Origin: Cyanobacteriota bacterium
GTDB lineage: Bacteria > Cyanobacteriota > Cyanobacteriia > Phormidesmidales > Phormidesmidaceae
DNA: 24,687 bases
Assembly (NCBI GenBank): GCA_027483425.1
Contig: JAIXUR010000180.1
Span: 1-24,687, forward strand
Direction of reading: 5' to 3'
In this document: in pieces, positions 1 to 7,545 of the stretch
How positions within the stretch are numbered: position 1 is the stretch's first letter
Layout of the letters: every line of letters begins with the position of its first letter
Made by a program: the position numbers and the translations under genes
Notes under the pieces: model-generated
The model's database searches: none
Told to the model about the DNA's origin: nothing
What the model saw: only the letters and a program-made list of their open reading frames with translations

Positions 1-2376
1 CGATTTTTTGCTCCTCCCTACTGGGCATTGCTGCAGCGGATCGCGAACCATTACCAGGTGCCGCTGATTCAGGTGCTCAGGACGGCGCTGCCCCCAGGGC
101 TACTGGCGCGATCGCAGCGACGCCTGCGACTGTGCCAGCCTTCTCCCCAAACCTCTTCCCAGTTTTCTGCCCAGGCTGCGCTCCCCTTGCCCCCGGCGGT
201 AGCCGATCTCTTGGCGGATTTGAAGCGCTCCGCCGCCGGAGACTATACCTGGCCTTTCCTGCAGCGGCGTGGCCACAGCTATCGGGCCATGCAGCAGCTG
301 ATTCATCTGGGCTGGGCCGAGTCGTACCTGGCCCCGCCCCAGCCGCCCCGGGCCAAGCAACGCCAGGCCGTCACCCTAGTCTGTGGCGATACCCTGCCCC
401 CGGAGCTTACCCCCCGCCAGCAAGAGATCATCGCGACGCTGCGCCGCCAGGGGGGTGACCTGTGGCTGAGTGATGTGCTGCAACTGTGCCAGACCACCAG
501 CCCTACCCTCAAACGGTTGGCCCAGGCGGGCTGCCTGGTGATCGAGCCCCGCGAACAACTGCGGGCCGCCAGCGGGCCAACCCTGAGGGCCGACCAACCC
601 AAGTCCCTGACCCCTCGCCAGGCCCAAGCCCTCGATCTTATTAATAAGAGTCAGCAGGGTCACCAGTTTTTGCTGCACGGGGTCACTGGGTCGGGCAAGA
701 CCGAAGTGTATTTGCAGGCGATCGCCCCTCGCCTCGCCGCCGGTCAGTCGGCCCTGGTGCTCGTGCCCGAAATTGGCCTCACTCCCCAGCTGACCGATCG
801 CTTTCGCCGTCGCTTTGGTGACCAGGTCTGGGTTTACCACAGCGGTCTATCCGACGGCGAGCGCTACGACACCTGGCGCCAGAGTCTCAAGCCGCCTAAA
901 CCACTGGTGATTGTCGGCACCCGTTCGGCTATCTTCATGCCTCTCCCCAATCTGGGGCTGATCATTCTCGACGAAGAACACGACAGCAGCTACAAGCAAG
1001 ATGTGCCCCCCTGCTACCATGCCCGCACCGTCGCCCGCTGGCGCGCCAGCCTAGAAAACTGTCCGCTGGTTTTAGGCTCCGCCACCCCATCGCTGGATAC
1101 CTGGGTACAGTGCCATGAGCTGGGAGATTTCTCCCAAACTACCGGGATCTCCCAGTGCAACGTAGGGTCGGCACGGCCCACCACCAGCCCTGACCGTGCT
1201 GAACAACCCGCCGCCAAGATTCCGAAACGCTCCCTAAATCCTCCCATCCGGGTGGACTTTGAGACTCTACCCCCCACCCCACTCCCCTGGACTTACCTTT
1301 CGCTGCCCGAGCGGGTGCAGGCGCAGCCGCTGCCCGAGGTCAAGGTCGTGGATATGCGCGATGAGCTCCAGGCGGGCAACCGCAGCATTCTGAGTCAGGC
1401 GCTGCAAACTGCCCTGACCGCTATGAAGGTCGAGGGCAACCAGGGTCTGCTGTTCATTCATCGGCGAGGGCACAGCAGTTTTGTGTCGTGCCGCAGCTGC
1501 GGCCACGTAATGATGTGCCCCCACTGCGATGTGTCACTGTCGTACCACCAGCCCGCCGCCCATAGCGCCATGACCCTGCGCTGCCACTACTGTGGCTTTA
1601 GCCAGGGCCACCCCAAACAGTGCCCCGCCTGCGGTTCGCCCTACCTGAAGCACTTTGGCAGCGGTACCCAGCGGGTGGTCAGCGCCCTAGCCGAAACCTT
1701 TCCTGAGCTCAGCTGCATTCGCTTTGACAGCGACACCACCCGTACCAAGGGGGCCCACCGCGCCCTGCTCACCCGCTTTGCCGAGGGCGGGGCCGACCTG
1801 CTGGTGGGTACCCAAATGTTAACCAAGGGCATCGATCTGCCCCAGGTGACCGTGGTGGGCATCATTGCCGCCGACGGACTCTTATATATGAATGATTACT
1901 GGGCCAGTGAACGGGCCTTGCAAATGCTGATTCAGGTGGCGGGCCGGGCCGGGCGGGGTACCCTGCCGGGTCAGGTGATCTTGCAGACCTACACCCCTGA
2001 CCACCCGGTCATCGCCGCCGTCACCGATCACGCCTACGAGGGGTTTATTGCTGAGGAATGGGCCCAGCGGCAACTGTTGCAGTATCCCCCGGCTGGGCAA
2101 ATGCTGCTGCTGCGGCTCAGTAGCGCCGATTCCCAGGCCGTAGAGCAGACCGCCGAAACCCTCGCTCACCACCTACGCCAACGGCTAAGCAAATCGTCCT
2201 ATCGCCTGTTGGGGCCAGCTCCCGCCCCCATTCCACGGGTGGCGCGCCGCTACCGTTGGCACCTGCTCGTGAAGGGGCCGATGGATGAGCCGCTGCCTCA
2301 GGTGCAGGATCTGAAGCAGTACTGTCCAGCCTCGGTCAGCCTTACCATCGATGTTGACCCGCTCAATCTGGCGTAG
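1..2376 (+). CDS. priA: Primosomal protein N' (PriA) replication restart helicase, 5' partial
   Basis: PriA is a 3'-to-5' DNA helicase that recognises stalled forks and reloads the replisome. The frame is open from base 1, and the first residues already read as PriA 3'-DNA-binding domain, so the start lies upstream; TTG at 28 is not a credible start. Visible in order: Walker A GVTGSGKTE (about 680-706), DEEH box (970-981), motif GSATPS (about 1076-1093), then the paired zinc-binding Cys clusters CRSCGHVMMCPHC (from about 1491) and CHYCGF...CPACGS (to about 1635), and the helicase end with GTQMLTKGID and QVAGRAGRG. About 58 codons (roughly 1117-1290) between GSATPS and the conserved YLSLPERV have no counterpart that I know in PriA and look like inserted repeat DNA. 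The family assignment is certain; the effect of the insert is unknown. Confidence 0.97.
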   Translation, partial: RFFAPPYWALLQRIANHYQVPLIQVLRTALPPGLLARSQRRLRLCQPSPQTSSQFSAQAALPLPPAVADLLADLKRSAAGDYTWPFLQRRGHSYRAMQQLIHLGWAESYLAPPQPPRAKQRQAVTLVCGDTLPPELTPRQQEIIATLRRQGGDLWLSDVLQLCQTTSPTLKRLAQAGCLVIEPREQLRAASGPTLRADQPKSLTPRQAQALDLINKSQQGHQFLLHGVTGSGKTEVYLQAIAPRLAAGQSALVLVPEIGLTPQLTDRFRRRFGDQVWVYHSGLSDGERYDTWRQSLKPPKPLVIVGTRSAIFMPLPNLGLIILDEEHDSSYKQDVPPCYHARTVARWRASLENCPLVLGSATPSLDTWVQCHELGDFSQTTGISQCNVGSARPTTSPDRAEQPAAKIPKRSLNPPIRVDFETLPPTPLPWTYLSLPERVQAQPLPEVKVVDMRDELQAGNRSILSQALQTALTAMKVEGNQGLLFIHRRGHSSFVSCRSCGHVMMCPHCDVSLSYHQPAAHSAMTLRCHYCGFSQGHPKQCPACGSPYLKHFGSGTQRVVSALAETFPELSCIRFDSDTTRTKGAHRALLTRFAEGGADLLVGTQMLTKGIDLPQVTVVGIIAADGLLYMNDYWASERALQMLIQVAGRAGRGTLPGQVILQTYTPDHPVIAAVTDHAYEGFIAEEWAQRQLLQYPPAGQMLLLRLSSADSQAVEQTAETLAHHLRQRLSKSSYRLLGPAPAPIPRVARRYRWHLLVKGPMDEPLPQVQDLKQYCPASVSLTIDVDPLNLA
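1117..1290 (+). repeat. In-frame palindromic insert within priA
   Basis: This stretch encodes a low-complexity, Pro/Ser/Thr-rich peptide between two well-conserved PriA blocks. It carries an inverted repeat CTGGGAGAT (1120-1128) / ATCTCCCAG (1147-1155). A second, imperfect one is CGGCACGG (1169-1176) / CCGTGCTG (1194-1201). The segment around 1161-1182 resembles the GTAGGGTGGGCA..GCCCACC type of dispersed intergenic repeat that I know from cyanobacterial genomes. The boundaries are estimated from where PriA conservation stops and resumes. Confidence 0.5.
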
Positions 2377-2419
2377 GGTATCGGTGTCAGCCGAAATACT
2401 TGAGCCACGGGAGAATACA

Positions 2420-2477
2420 GGAGCCAGAATCCAGAATCCAGAAGCACGTCACTCCTGATCTCTGGCTCCCTGGCTCC
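2420..2477. repeat. Inverted repeat with CCAGAAT tandem units downstream of priA
   Basis: The left arm GGAGCCAG (2420-2427) pairs with either of two tandem copies of CTGGCTCC (2462-2469, 2470-2477). The left side also contains nearly three CCAGAAT units (2424-2443). It could act as an mRNA 3'-end structure for priA, but no U-run follows, so a terminator call is not justified. Confidence 0.4.
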
Positions 2478-2925
2478 CTGCCACGGCAGAACTGCCACGT
2501 TACGTGGATACCTCTAATATCTTTTGGCCGAAGTTTTGTTAGCATTGCAAACCCCTGTAACGGCGAGTAACAATAGGTCAACTGCCTTCCCAGGCCTGTT
2601 TGGGTGTGATAGTTTGAATATATCGAAAACAACTGAATAACCCGCAAGCCTAATTTGGTTTTATACCCTTAGTAAGCTTGCAATTCAACTTATAACCCAC
2701 CCCAAACTGCTTTTGACAATCCTCCTAGAGGCGGTCGTTATTGACCTTTACTACCCTAAATGCCGGTCAGGCAACGGATTGTAAAAAGTAACTGTAGTTT
2801 AGAGAATATTTCAATTCTGTTGAACTTATCGTTCATTCATGAGGTGTTTAACTCGGTTAAGTCACTTCTTCCAGCCACGGCAATCCCGAGTTTGTCTGGC
2901 CCATGCCTAAAAATAATCTTAACGG

Positions 2926-2948
2926 AGAGTGGCCACGATGGTCACTCT
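2926..2948. repeat. Hairpin in priA-coaX intergenic region
   Basis: The arms AGAGTGGCC (2926-2934) and GGTCACTCT (2940-2948) can form a 9-bp stem with one G-U pair and a 5-base loop. The sequence after it is only mildly T-rich. It could be the terminator of a small transcript or part of the coaX leader region; neither is shown. Confidence 0.35.
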
Positions 2949-2959
2949 TCAGTTGTTTA

Positions 2960-2994
2960 AAGGGTGCGTTTATAAGGGTGCGTTTAAAGGGTGG
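2960..2994. repeat. 14-bp tandem repeat upstream of coaX
   Basis: The unit AAGGGTGCGTTTAT/A occurs at 2960-2973 and 2974-2987, followed by a partial third copy AGGGTGG (2988-2994). It sits just before a HIP1 octamer at 2999-3006. Confidence 0.6.
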
Positions 2995-3042
2995 TTATGC
3001 GATCGCCTCTCCCAGCTCAAATCCACCAGCTTTAGGATGAGC

Positions 3043-3048
3043 TATACT
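3043..3048 (+). promoter_or_regulatory. Possible -10 element for coaX
   Basis: TATACT lies about 80 bases before the coaX start. No good -35 hexamer is seen at 16-18 bp spacing, so this is a weak call. Confidence 0.25.
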
Positions 3049-3127
3049 AGCAAACTACTCGGCTAAAAATTCTTCTATCTAGCCATTTCTGTCTCGCTAT
3101 TCCTATCTCGCTCTTCAGGATTAGGGT

Positions 3128-3970
3128 ATGGGTACAGGTCATCAGACGCTATGGCTGACTTTGATTATCGGTAACAGCCGTTGGCACTGGGGTGCCTTTG
3201 AGGGCGATCGCTGGCTGGGTAGTTGGCACACCGCTCCCCTGTCCGAGGATCAGGTGCAGATGCTCCAGCAGCAGCGCTTCACCCCGAGCGCCTGGCAGCA
3301 GTTGGATAGCCTGGTCAGCCTGCCGCCGGGTCTGATGGATCGACCTGCTGCCGGGCAGACTCCTCCCGAACTTTGGTTGGCCTCAGTGGTGAAGGCTCCC
3401 CTGCCCTGGCTGGTGGACTATCCTGCCCTGCACCCGATCGAAACCGCCGATGTCCCCCTGGAAAATGCCTATTCCACCCTGGGGGTAGACCGCGCCTTGG
3501 CCCTGGTGGGGGCCGGGGAAACCTGGGGTTGGCCGGTGCTGGTGATCGACTGCGGCACCGCCCTCACCTTCACAGCGGGGGTAGACCAGCGCCTGGTGGG
3601 GGGCGCGATTTTGCCGGGGCTGCGATCGCAGTTTCGTGCGCTCCACGACCACACCGACCAGATCCCGGCCCTCGATCTAGACCTGGCCCACTGGCCCCAG
3701 CGCTGGGCGACCGATACGGCGGGGGCGATCGCCAGCGGCATTTTGCACACCCAGCTGGCGGGCATTCGCGATTTCATTCAGGCCTGGGCCGCCGATTGGC
3801 CGGGGGGAGCAGTGGTGCTCACCGGGGGTGACAGTGCGGCGATCCATCACTACCTCACCCAGCAGCCCCCAGCCCTGGCCCAGCGAATGAGTCTTGATCC
3901 AGACCTCGGCTTTTGGGGGCTGAGGGTCTGCCGCCAGCGGGCGCATGGGGCGCATGGGGCGAATCTATAG
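3128..3970 (+). CDS. coaX: Type III pantothenate kinase (CoaX)
   Basis: CoaX phosphorylates pantothenate, the first step of coenzyme A synthesis, in the cytoplasm. The protein is 280 aa, a normal length with a short C-terminal extension. Visible motifs: N-terminal IIGNSRWHW (residues 13-21) at the position of the usual DxGNT phosphate loop, LGVDRALAL (D121 is the likely catalytic Asp), IDCGTALTFTAG (140-151), and GGAILPG. The usual acidic residue of the N-terminal DxGN motif is replaced by Ile; I recall similar IGNSR forms in other cyanobacterial CoaX, so this is probably lineage-typical. The last residues AHGAHGANL come from a tandem 9-bp repeat (3940-3957). Its stop shares the palindrome CTATAG (3965-3970) with the stop of the convergent protease gene. 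Confidence 0.93.
   Translation: MGTGHQTLWLTLIIGNSRWHWGAFEGDRWLGSWHTAPLSEDQVQMLQQQRFTPSAWQQLDSLVSLPPGLMDRPAAGQTPPELWLASVVKAPLPWLVDYPALHPIETADVPLENAYSTLGVDRALALVGAGETWGWPVLVIDCGTALTFTAGVDQRLVGGAILPGLRSQFRALHDHTDQIPALDLDLAHWPQRWATDTAGAIASGILHTQLAGIRDFIQAWAADWPGGAVVLTGGDSAAIHHYLTQQPPALAQRMSLDPDLGFWGLRVCRQRAHGAHGANL
3940..3957 (+). repeat. 9-bp tandem repeat at the 3' end of coaX
   Basis: GGCGCATGG is repeated twice in tandem (3940-3948, 3949-3957), followed by GGCG. It encodes the AHG-AHG tail after the conserved end of CoaX. Confidence 0.6.
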
Positions 3971-4819
3971 ACCGCTGATGCGGTTTCGGTAGGCGCTAGC
4001 GTCGGTACCGGCCCTGGGCCCGGTATTGGTGTAGGTGCCAGCACTGTTCATGGCTTGCAGGTTACTCACCCGGTTGCCGGGGTTGGGGTGGGTGCTGAGA
4101 AACTCAGCAGTGGCTCCCCCCTCCAGCTTTTGCATAAAGGTAATAAAGCCGTTGGTGTCGTAGCCCGCCCGGCCCAGGTTTTGGAACCCCCGCCGATCGG
4201 CGTCGTACTCGGCCTCGCGGCTGTTGGGCAATTGCAGGGCCAACTGCACCCCCAGGTTGACCAGGTCATCTTGCCGCACCTCCAGGGCACCGGTAATGCC
4301 GCTGGTCAGAGCGTCCTGGCGCATTTGATTGATGGCATGGCGGCCGGTAATGTGACCAATTTCGTGGGCCATCACCCCGGCTAGCTCCGACTCATTGGCC
4401 GCCGCCTTAATCAACCCGGTTTGAATGTAAACAAACCCCCCAGCGGTGGCAAAGGCATTGACGCTATCGTCGTCTACCACCTGAAAGGTGTAGGGCAGAT
4501 TGGGGCGATCGCTGGTGGCCGCTAGGCGCTGACCAATGTCGTTAATGTAAGCATTAATGCCCGAGTTGCGATTGTAAACCCGCACCCCCTGGGCCTTGAG
4601 CTGGCGGTCAATCTGGGTGCCCAGGTTGACCTCGTCCTGGTCAGACAGGTTGCCCAGCTGTACGTAGCGAATGCCCTGGAAAATCAGGTCAAAAATGCTG
4701 GCCTGGGACGCGGCGGGCGTGGCCAAGCCAATGCTCACGGACATCAGGGTGGCCAACAGGCCATACAGTCCCCGGCGAAGGAAAGAATGCCTAGCTAAAT
4801 AGGTGAGAGGAGAAAACAT
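3965..4819 (-). CDS. M48 family zinc metalloprotease, probably exported or membrane-tethered
   Basis: A 284-aa gluzincin of the Ste24/HtpX/BepA superfamily. The zinc site is HEIGH (H152, E153, H156), with E204 in AEYDAD as the probable third ligand. Residues about 12-40 form a basic-then-hydrophobic segment ending in AASQA, a plausible signal peptide, so action in the periplasm or at a membrane is inferred. The protein ends soon after the catalytic domain, with no TPR repeats of the BepA kind. The ATG at 4819 sits before the signal sequence and is the best start. It is convergent with coaX, their stops overlapping by six bases, and divergent from the DUF4330 gene. A protein quality-control role is the family expectation; the substrate is unknown. 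Confidence 0.88.
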   Translation of the reverse strand: MFSPLTYLARHSFLRRGLYGLLATLMSVSIGLATPAASQASIFDLIFQGIRYVQLGNLSDQDEVNLGTQIDRQLKAQGVRVYNRNSGINAYINDIGQRLAATSDRPNLPYTFQVVDDDSVNAFATAGGFVYIQTGLIKAAANESELAGVMAHEIGHITGRHAINQMRQDALTSGITGALEVRQDDLVNLGVQLALQLPNSREAEYDADRRGFQNLGRAGYDTNGFITFMQKLEGGATAEFLSTHPNPGNRVSNLQAMNSAGTYTNTGPRAGTDASAYRNRISGL

Positions 4820-5087
4820 CAGCGCGCCCCAACGTATGGCTGTGGGTATGGCGATGGGTCATACCTGTTACAATCTTGTCCGGCTTTGGCCTTGGCCACC
4901 ACACCCAGTGGTCAGTAATAAATTTGGCCCTTTATCTACCTTGGGATAAAAGACGTCCGGGCTGGCCGCATCCTTGACGGTAGCCGGAGGGCCATGCTCC
5001 AAAGACACCGGCCTATGGTTCAATGGTATCGATTATCCTTCTGCCTTAACAACCTTCACTCCCTCCCTAGCCGAGGGCACCTCAGCT
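4820..5087. promoter_or_regulatory. Divergent intergenic region (M48 protease / DUF4330-bioB)
   Basis: This 268-base stretch must hold the promoters of both divergent units. No pair of -35/-10 hexamers stands out at proper spacing. The frame is open back to a TTG at 4974 ahead of the DUF4330 gene, but those codons do not look like protein of that family. Confidence 0.4.
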
Positions 5088-5621
5088 ATGACCCTACTGG
5101 ACTCTAAAGGCCGCCTGTTTGGCAAAGTCAGCATTCTCGACCTGGCGGCGGGCCTGATTATTCTGATGGTGCTGTTTGGCATTTTTCTCTATCCGGGTAC
5201 CTCGGGGTCGGTGGCCCAGGTGGGGGCAGTGACCAAGCCCGTGGAGGTGGATGTGATGGTGCGGGGGCTGACCTCCTCGGATCCAGAGCGGCTGCTAGAG
5301 ACTCTCAAGACCGCTGAAACCACCGACATTATTATTCGTAATCAGCCCTACGGCCAGGTCAACATCAAAGCCGTCCGCACCCTACCCCGCAGTGTTGCGG
5401 TGCCCCAGCCCGATGGTGGCGTGAAGGCCCTGCCCGACCCTCGGCCCGAGCTGGACTACACCATTGATATGCTGATTACCCTGGTGGGCGACGCCCAGAT
5501 TACTGACACCGGGCCGGTCTTTGGCAACAGTAAGGTCAAGGTGGGCACCCAGATCGAGCTGGATGGCGACCTCTACAATTTCAACACCAGCACCGTAGAC
5601 GTCAGGGTTTTAGAGAATTAG
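5088..5621 (+). CDS. DUF4330 domain-containing membrane-anchored protein
   Basis: A 177-aa protein from the ATG at 5088. It begins MTLLDSKGRLFGKVSILDL, followed by a single hydrophobic segment (about residues 17-35), then a soluble region rich in beta-type sequence with VDVMVRGLTS and DTGPVFGNSKVKVGTQIEL. This matches the cyanobacterial DUF4330 family as I know it; the function is unknown. An upstream TTG at 4974 would add 38 residues, but the membrane-anchor N-terminus and a GAGG at about 5073-5076 favour the ATG. The stop is one base before the bioB start, so the two are probably co-transcribed and may be translationally coupled. The soluble part is likely outside the cytoplasm, by inference from the single N-terminal anchor. 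Confidence 0.85.
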   Translation: MTLLDSKGRLFGKVSILDLAAGLIILMVLFGIFLYPGTSGSVAQVGAVTKPVEVDVMVRGLTSSDPERLLETLKTAETTDIIIRNQPYGQVNIKAVRTLPRSVAVPQPDGGVKALPDPRPELDYTIDMLITLVGDAQITDTGPVFGNSKVKVGTQIELDGDLYNFNTSTVDVRVLEN

Positions 5622-5622
5622 T

Positions 5623-6666
5623 ATGGCCACCACTTCCATCGCCCCCGCTCGTATTGACTGGTCTGCCCTCGCCGACCTGGCCCTGGCGGGTGACCTGCTC
5701 AGCCGAGCCCAGGCCCACGCTGTGCTCAGCGCTCCCGATACCGAACTGCTGGATCAGCTGGCCGCCGCCTACCGGGTGCGGCGGCACCACTGGGGCAATC
5801 GGGTGCGGCTGCACTTTTTGCTCAATGCCCAGAGTGGTCTGTGCCCCGAAGACTGCCACTACTGCTCACAGTCAAAGATCTCCACGGCGGAGATTGAGAA
5901 ATATCCCTTCATGGCCCAGGAGAAAATCTTGGCCGCCGCCGAGCGCGCCCATACCCTCAAGGCCGGTACGTTTTGCATGGTGATATCGGGGCGATCGCCC
6001 TCTGACCGCGTCTTTGGCGACGTGCTGGAGGCGGTGCGCCAGGTGAAAGCCCGCTACCCGATGAAAATTTGCGCCTGCCTGGGGCTGCTCGACGAGGCCC
6101 AAACCCAGCAGCTGGCGGCGGCGGGGGTAGACCGTGTCAACCACAACCTCAATACCAGTGAAGACCGCTACGGCGATATCTGCACCACCCACACCTTTAG
6201 CGATCGCCTAGCCACGATCGAGGCCGTACAGTCGGCGGGCATGACCACCTGCTCCGGGGGCATTTTTGGCCTGGGCGAAACCCACGATGACATCATTGAT
6301 ATGGCCCTGTCCCTGCGACAGCTGGGGGTGACCAGCGTGCCGCTGAACTTCCTCATTCCCATTCCCGGCACCCCCTTTGCGGGGCGTCAGGAGCTGAACC
6401 CTCGCCAGTGCCTGCGGATTTTATGCCTGTACCGGCTGCTGTTGCCCGCCCAGGAGATTCGCATTGCGGGGGGGCGTGAGGTGCAGCTGCGACAGCTACA
6501 GCCCTTGGGGCTCTATGCCGCTAACTCTATTTTTGTCGGCGACTACCTTACCACTCCGGGCCAAGCCGCCCAGACCGACTACGCCATGATTCGCGATGCT
6601 GGCTTTGTGCTCGAGGGGCCGGAGGGCGGTGAAATCGAGCTGCCGACGGCAGAGGGTGAAGGCTAG
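5623..6666 (+). CDS. bioB: Biotin synthase (BioB), radical SAM
   Basis: BioB inserts sulfur into dethiobiotin, the last step of biotin synthesis. The protein is 347 aa, normal for the family. The radical-SAM [4Fe-4S] ligands are in CPEDCHYC (C74, C78, C81). The auxiliary [2Fe-2S] ligands correspond to C118 (TFCMV), C150 (KICACLG) and C210 (TTCSGG), with the Arg ligand expected in AGGREVQL. GGIFGLGET and NHNLNTS are typical. The ATG at 5623 follows the DUF4330 stop by one base. No other bio genes are in the window; dispersed biotin genes are common in cyanobacteria. Confidence 0.97.
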   Translation: MATTSIAPARIDWSALADLALAGDLLSRAQAHAVLSAPDTELLDQLAAAYRVRRHHWGNRVRLHFLLNAQSGLCPEDCHYCSQSKISTAEIEKYPFMAQEKILAAAERAHTLKAGTFCMVISGRSPSDRVFGDVLEAVRQVKARYPMKICACLGLLDEAQTQQLAAAGVDRVNHNLNTSEDRYGDICTTHTFSDRLATIEAVQSAGMTTCSGGIFGLGETHDDIIDMALSLRQLGVTSVPLNFLIPIPGTPFAGRQELNPRQCLRILCLYRLLLPAQEIRIAGGREVQLRQLQPLGLYAANSIFVGDYLTTPGQAAQTDYAMIRDAGFVLEGPEGGEIELPTAEGEG

Positions 6667-6702
6667 CCCTGGGTGCAGCGACCGGATTTTCGCTAGGGTG
6701 TC

Positions 6703-7305
6703 CTAGGTCGGCTGCGATCGCATCACCAGACTGACTAGACCGTCCACCAGGCGCTGGGGCTCCATGGGCATGATGTGCTCCCCATGCATGATGCTCTGGG
6801 TCATGATAAAGAATATCGTTGTCCCCAGTACCACCCGCGCCGTCGCCTCGGGATCAGGCAAATCCAGCTCTGGGCAAGTTGTCAGGTAATCGGTGAGCTG
6901 GTCTATCGCTGGTTTGGTCAAGTATTCTACAAACGCCTGGCCGAGCTGAGGAAACCGACCCGACTCGCCCGCCACGAGGCGCACAAAATTTTGATAATCC
7001 AGATCCTTTAACTCACTCTCAATGGCGTTACCCACCAATCGTCGTAGTACTGCTTCGGGGTGGCCCTCCAGACCAGCGTCGCCCATCACCTGCTGACAGC
7101 GAGTCTCGGCGACGTACTGAATTAAGGCCCGAAACAGCCCCTCTTTATCTTTGAAGTAGTTGTACACCGTAGGTTTAGACACCCCAGCGGTAGCGGCTAC
7201 CTTGTCCATACTGGTGCCAGCGTAGCCATTTTGCAGAAACTCTTGCATGGCTCCCTGCAAAATTTGCACGGCTTTGTCATTTAGCACCTGCGGACCTTGA
7301 ACCAC
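6703..7305 (-). CDS. TetR/AcrR family transcriptional repressor
   Basis: A 200-aa one-component regulator. The N-terminal helix-turn-helix reads MDKVAATAGVSKPTVYNYF followed by KDKEGLFRAL, typical TetR. The C-terminal two thirds is helical ligand-binding sequence of a TetR_C type. I chose GTG at 7305 because a strong AGGAGG (7320-7315) lies 9 bases upstream; a longer open frame to 7356 has no such site. It is divergent from the SnoaL-like gene, whose promoter contains an inverted repeat of the kind TetR dimers bind, so it probably represses that gene. Ligand unknown. It is convergent with bioB, with only 36 bases between stops. Confidence 0.9.
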   Translation of the reverse strand: MVQGPQVLNDKAVQILQGAMQEFLQNGYAGTSMDKVAATAGVSKPTVYNYFKDKEGLFRALIQYVAETRCQQVMGDAGLEGHPEAVLRRLVGNAIESELKDLDYQNFVRLVAGESGRFPQLGQAFVEYLTKPAIDQLTDYLTTCPELDLPDPEATARVVLGTTIFFIMTQSIMHGEHIMPMEPQRLVDGLVSLVMRSQPT

Positions 7306-7314
7306 GCGTTGACT

Positions 7315-7320
7315 CCTCCT
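7315..7320 (-). promoter_or_regulatory. Strong ribosome binding site that sets the TetR-gene start
   Basis: AGGAGG on the minus strand, 9 bases before the GTG at 7305. It is the best Shine-Dalgarno match that I noticed in the window and decides the start codon. Confidence 0.75.
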
Positions 7321-7408
7321 AGTTAGGCTAATCAATGTATAGCACCTGCCTGTCAAGCAAAACCTATGGCAGGGCCGTTACCGGGGCTGTCAACGCAAGA
7401 CTGCGTCA

Positions 7409-7425
7409 GGGCCGCATTCCGGCCC
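7409..7425. repeat. GC-rich hairpin in TetR/SnoaL intergenic region
   Basis: GGGCCG (7409-7414) and CGGCCC (7420-7425) form a 6-bp stem with a 5-base loop. TATTTTCC follows on the plus strand, giving a weak terminator-like look. Confidence 0.3.
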
Positions 7426-7492
7426 CTATTTTCCCAAAGCCCCTGCAACAGTCTTCGGCTTGCTTCCTAATCTTAGGGGCATATTGACGAAA

Positions 7493-7521
7493 TTTACCAA
7501 ACCGTTTAGTTTAGTTATGAT
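7493..7521 (+). promoter_or_regulatory. Sigma70-type promoter of the SnoaL-like gene
   Basis: The -35 is TTTACC (7493-7498), followed by a 17-base spacer and a -10 TATGAT (7516-7521). Predicted transcription starts near 7528, about 18 bases before the ATG at 7546, giving a very short leader. Confidence 0.55.
7496..7510. promoter_or_regulatory. Probable TetR operator
   Basis: ACCAAAC-C-GTTTAGT is a 15-base inverted repeat centred on 7503, with six of seven pairs matching. It starts in the -35 and fills most of the spacer of the promoter at 7493-7521, where a bound dimer would block RNA polymerase. AAACxGTTT cores of this kind are common in TetR-family operators. Confidence 0.55.
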
Positions 7522-7545
7522 CGCTTCACGGTAAGAAAATTTCCT

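Larger units (their letters stand above)
2377..3127. other. AT-richer intergenic region between priA and coaX
   Basis: These 750 bases hold no convincing gene. They contain a short tandem repeat of CCAGAAT (2424-2443) inside an inverted repeat GGAGCCAG (2420-2427) / CTGGCTCC (2462-2469 and again 2470-2477). There is a 13-base palindrome CCACGT-T-ACGTGG (2495-2507), a TTGACA at about 2715, and a hairpin at 2926-2948. A 14-bp tandem repeat follows at 2960-2987. The base composition is visibly more AT-rich than the flanking genes. The only open frame over 60 codons (2760-2960) has no recognisable protein character. Confidence 0.6.

Noticed and set aside
376..840. 154-codon minus-strand frame opposite priA
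   Set aside because: It is antisense to the Walker A region of PriA, and the peptide has no family character.
2760..2960. 66-codon open frame in the priA-coaX gap
   Set aside because: No protein-like conservation, no ribosome binding site, and its end runs through a hairpin; it lies in AT-richer non-coding sequence.
7328..7356. Promoter TTGACA (7356-7351) for the TetR gene with a standard -10
   Set aside because: At 17 bp the -10 would be GATTAG, only three of six matches; TATACA is only about 9 bp away, so no promoter was called.
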